Source: Clostridia bacterium (GTDB lineage: Bacteria; Bacillota; Clostridia; Oscillospirales; Acutalibacteraceae). From it: 7,891 nucleotides of DNA. The translations under genes were made by a program, and so were the position numbers. Under the pieces are notes generated by a model. It made no database searches. It was not told where the DNA came from and worked only from the letters and a program-made list of their open reading frames with translations. Where the stretch lies: the NCBI GenBank assembly GCA_900766895.1, contig CAAFXF010000002.1:1-7891 (forward strand), written 5' to 3'. Of this stretch, positions 7,801 to 7,891 are shown in pieces (within the stretch, counting starts at the first letter, position 1; every line of letters begins with the position of its first letter).

Positions 7801-7891
7801 TGTCAACCTTAGAGTTGAAGGTGCCGCCGGAAATTGTGCTCTGATTAATAACATCAGAGTTGAAGGTACCGCCGGCAATGCTTCCTTCAGC
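4808..7891 (-). CDS. Large modular cell-wall-anchored surface protein with SPETG sorting signal (5' partial)
   Basis: The last 1027 residues are visible; the frame stays open to the window edge, so the signal peptide and N-terminus are missing. Residues counted from the edge: 15-residue G-T-I-x-G-G-T-F repeats (3-48), a linker domain (49-135), two Listeria-Bacteroides repeats (about 136-208 and 216-289, with YNLNGG and GYVFTGW), an MBG-like domain (294-371, YTYDGTGKTF, NAGSYDV), a beta domain on the VYSGN pattern (372-446), a second MBG-like domain (447-537), a fibronectin-like domain (543-616), a third Listeria-Bacteroides repeat (620-690, YNANGG, GYTFNGW, LYAQW), an Ig-like domain (691-766), a Cys-rich module (768-828), another beta domain (846-935), an acidic linker (936-988) and the anchor SPETG (990-994), hydrophobic span (1001-1017) and KKK tail. 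The likely role is adhesion or matrix binding; ligand unknown. A GTG at 7762 is internal, not the start. It may be cotranscribed with GH110. Confidence 0.88.
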   Translation of the reverse strand, partial: AEGSIAGGTFNSDVINQSTISGGTFNSKVDNQGTITAGTFFGAVDTENGTIEDSAKVNVNFVNESGEAIKTVRVLRGQSVTNEDLSSLIDPTQYGYRKLKYTVGNVEYRDDDKFIDEVHFTEDETVVTVTLIHPITYTITYNLNGGDIQHLERDYQVTSDDITLGTPTKDGYVFTGWGGTGLDGNNNMTVTIPKGSIGDREYTAYYYKPLDIIAGYTVIYDTQGGSPIEPKEGLMNSSKVLENVDTPTKAGYRFMYWECGGKRILLADTTVNNLISKADKGVITLTAVWTEKAEISFNTAVQEYTYDGTGKTFEIKDTTLDGFNVVYRKNGNTVDAPVNAGSYDVIVTREEDHYNKAVNVTIPNGLVIEPKEISVTIPKIDDQVYSGNYIEPEIKVYDGEKEIPSSEYTVDYSDNRNAGTATVTVTDKAGGNYTFSQTTKNFTVKKKAITPAVTMANYVYGTYPGYPVISGNEGNGDVKVYYSTYDDIADNTAHRVLLDESFDATTLNAGTYYMTVEVEETQNYTSGTAKVITFKVMPNKYKAPAVPTLNGSTVTVGEADRVKALEYSLNGGAWVDVPALNNGSFVPTGLAENTGYTLSLRVKASTDGNYLASDAVGCFLVAYNANGGAGTAPSSASASDGNSVTVASGDQLHLDGYTFNGWNTKADGTGTAYTAGSTVTAGATLYAQWRDTANPVITGVENNKTYCDTVEFTVTDNDGIASVTANDKKLTPDTNGKYTLEKETGTVKVVATDKSGNTADITVTINNGHTGGVATCISKATCKYCGEKYGELDSDNHNIERISAKDATVTEEGHREYWHCVNCGKCFGDEEGTNEITLDDTVISKLAPEIIEGKGQSVTAGDRKELTFKSNAAFADFIRVELDGATVDADNYTATQGSIIVTLKADYVALLSTGEHTIGIVSDSGTATATFTVKAKSTSGTVQTPEDTTVPAQEENKPEATDNEATDAEQTDDYSADAEQTDSDGKDMKSPETGNGFSSSLWLAILLFCGGAIMAVGSYGKKKNHSR
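4811..4924 (-). other. Sortase sorting signal (SPETG, hydrophobic span, basic tail)
   Basis: SPETG is encoded at 4910-4924, followed by NGFSSS, a 17-residue hydrophobic stretch and GKKKNHSR at the C-terminus. This is the three-part wall-sorting signal. Ser replaces the first Leu of LPxTG, resembling the (S/P)PxTG motifs reported for Clostridioides difficile sortase B substrates. No sortase gene is in the window. Confidence 0.85.
4950..4993 (-). repeat. 14-base direct repeat in the acidic linker of the surface protein
   Basis: GTCTGCTCGGCATC occurs at 4950-4963 and again at 4980-4993, in frame and 30 bases apart. It encodes the repeated DAEQTD in the wall-spanning acidic, Thr-rich linker. Such repeats commonly vary in copy number. 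Confidence 0.7.
5408..5590 (-). other. Cys-rich HTGG...CxxC module of the surface protein
   Basis: Residues 768-828 of the visible fragment hold HTGGVATC, CKYCG and CVNCGKC, with six cysteines (776, 782, 785, 820, 823, 826). Two CxxC pairs about 35 residues apart look like a zinc-ribbon or disulfide module. Similar HTGGxATC...C.xCG segments recur, to my knowledge, in surface proteins of gut Clostridia; the function is not established. Confidence 0.6.
5822..6034 (-). repeat. Third Listeria-Bacteroides (Flg_new-type) repeat
   Basis: It encodes a module running from FLVAYNANGG through GYTFNGWNTKADGTG to TLYAQW, the classical ~70-residue beta-grasp repeat of secreted and surface proteins. It lies apart from the other two copies and in a block with higher G+C. 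Confidence 0.8.
7025..7486 (-). repeat. Two adjacent Listeria-Bacteroides (Flg_new-type) repeats
   Basis: The first copy (7268-7486) has YTITYNLNGG and GYVFTGW; the second (7025-7246) has YTVIYDTQGG, GYRFMYWECGG and ending LTAVW. They are diverged in sequence but keep the N-G-G, G-Y-x-F-x-x-W and A-x-W/Y landmarks. Confidence 0.75.
7748..7885 (-). repeat. Tandem 45-base repeats encoding 15-residue G-T-I-x-G-G-T-F units
   Basis: Three consecutive units read GSIAGGTFNSDVINQ (7841-7885), STISGGTFNSKVDNQ (7796-7840) and GTITAGTFFGAVDTEN (7748-7795, one codon longer), followed by a fourth beginning GTIEDS. The array continues past the window edge. Short regular strand-turn repeats of this kind suggest a beta-solenoid stalk. 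Confidence 0.8.

Noticed and set aside
7748..7885. CRISPR-like array
   Set aside because: Units are contiguous, in frame and protein-coding, without unique spacers.

Overview
The window looks like the end of a metagenomic or draft contig from a gut-type Firmicute, probably a Clostridia member. The reasons are strong AGGAG/GAGGT ribosome-binding sites, A+T-rich genes, a Gram-positive sortase-anchored surface protein carrying Listeria-Bacteroides-type repeats, and carbohydrate-active enzymes typical of host-glycan users. No taxonomic marker is present, so this is an inference. Bases 1-15 are not biological: they equal the last 15 bases of the common Illumina adapter, so the left end of the contig is a library artefact.

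Layout, left to right. 16-785 (-): partial OPA-type major facilitator transporter. 782-1672 (-): a 296-aa alkaline-phosphatase-superfamily phosphodiesterase, coupled to the transporter by an ATGA overlap. 1673-1740: a divergent intergenic region with an inverted repeat and an extended -10. 1741-3087 (+): a compact 448-aa GH101/GH129-like glycosidase. 3092-3130: a strong bidirectional terminator. 3135-4763 (-): a GH110 (alpha-1,3-galactosidase type) parallel beta-helix enzyme. 4764-4807: a short gap with a perfect hairpin. 4808-7891 (-): the C-terminal 1027 residues of a large modular wall-anchored protein ending in an SPETG sorting signal. Its 5' end lies outside the window.

The two glycosidases suggest breakdown of mucin-type or blood-group-like glycans: GH110 enzymes remove terminal alpha-1,3-galactose, and GH101/GH129 enzymes cleave alpha-linked GalNAc cores. 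Both lack a signal peptide, so they would act in the cytoplasm on imported oligosaccharides. The phosphodiesterase and organophosphate-type transporter form a second unit, possibly handling a phosphorylated or phosphodiester compound. The surface protein could contribute adhesion. The joint role is inference. No CRISPR array, tRNA, rRNA or insertion sequence was seen, and no stretch above 300 bases lacks a gene.
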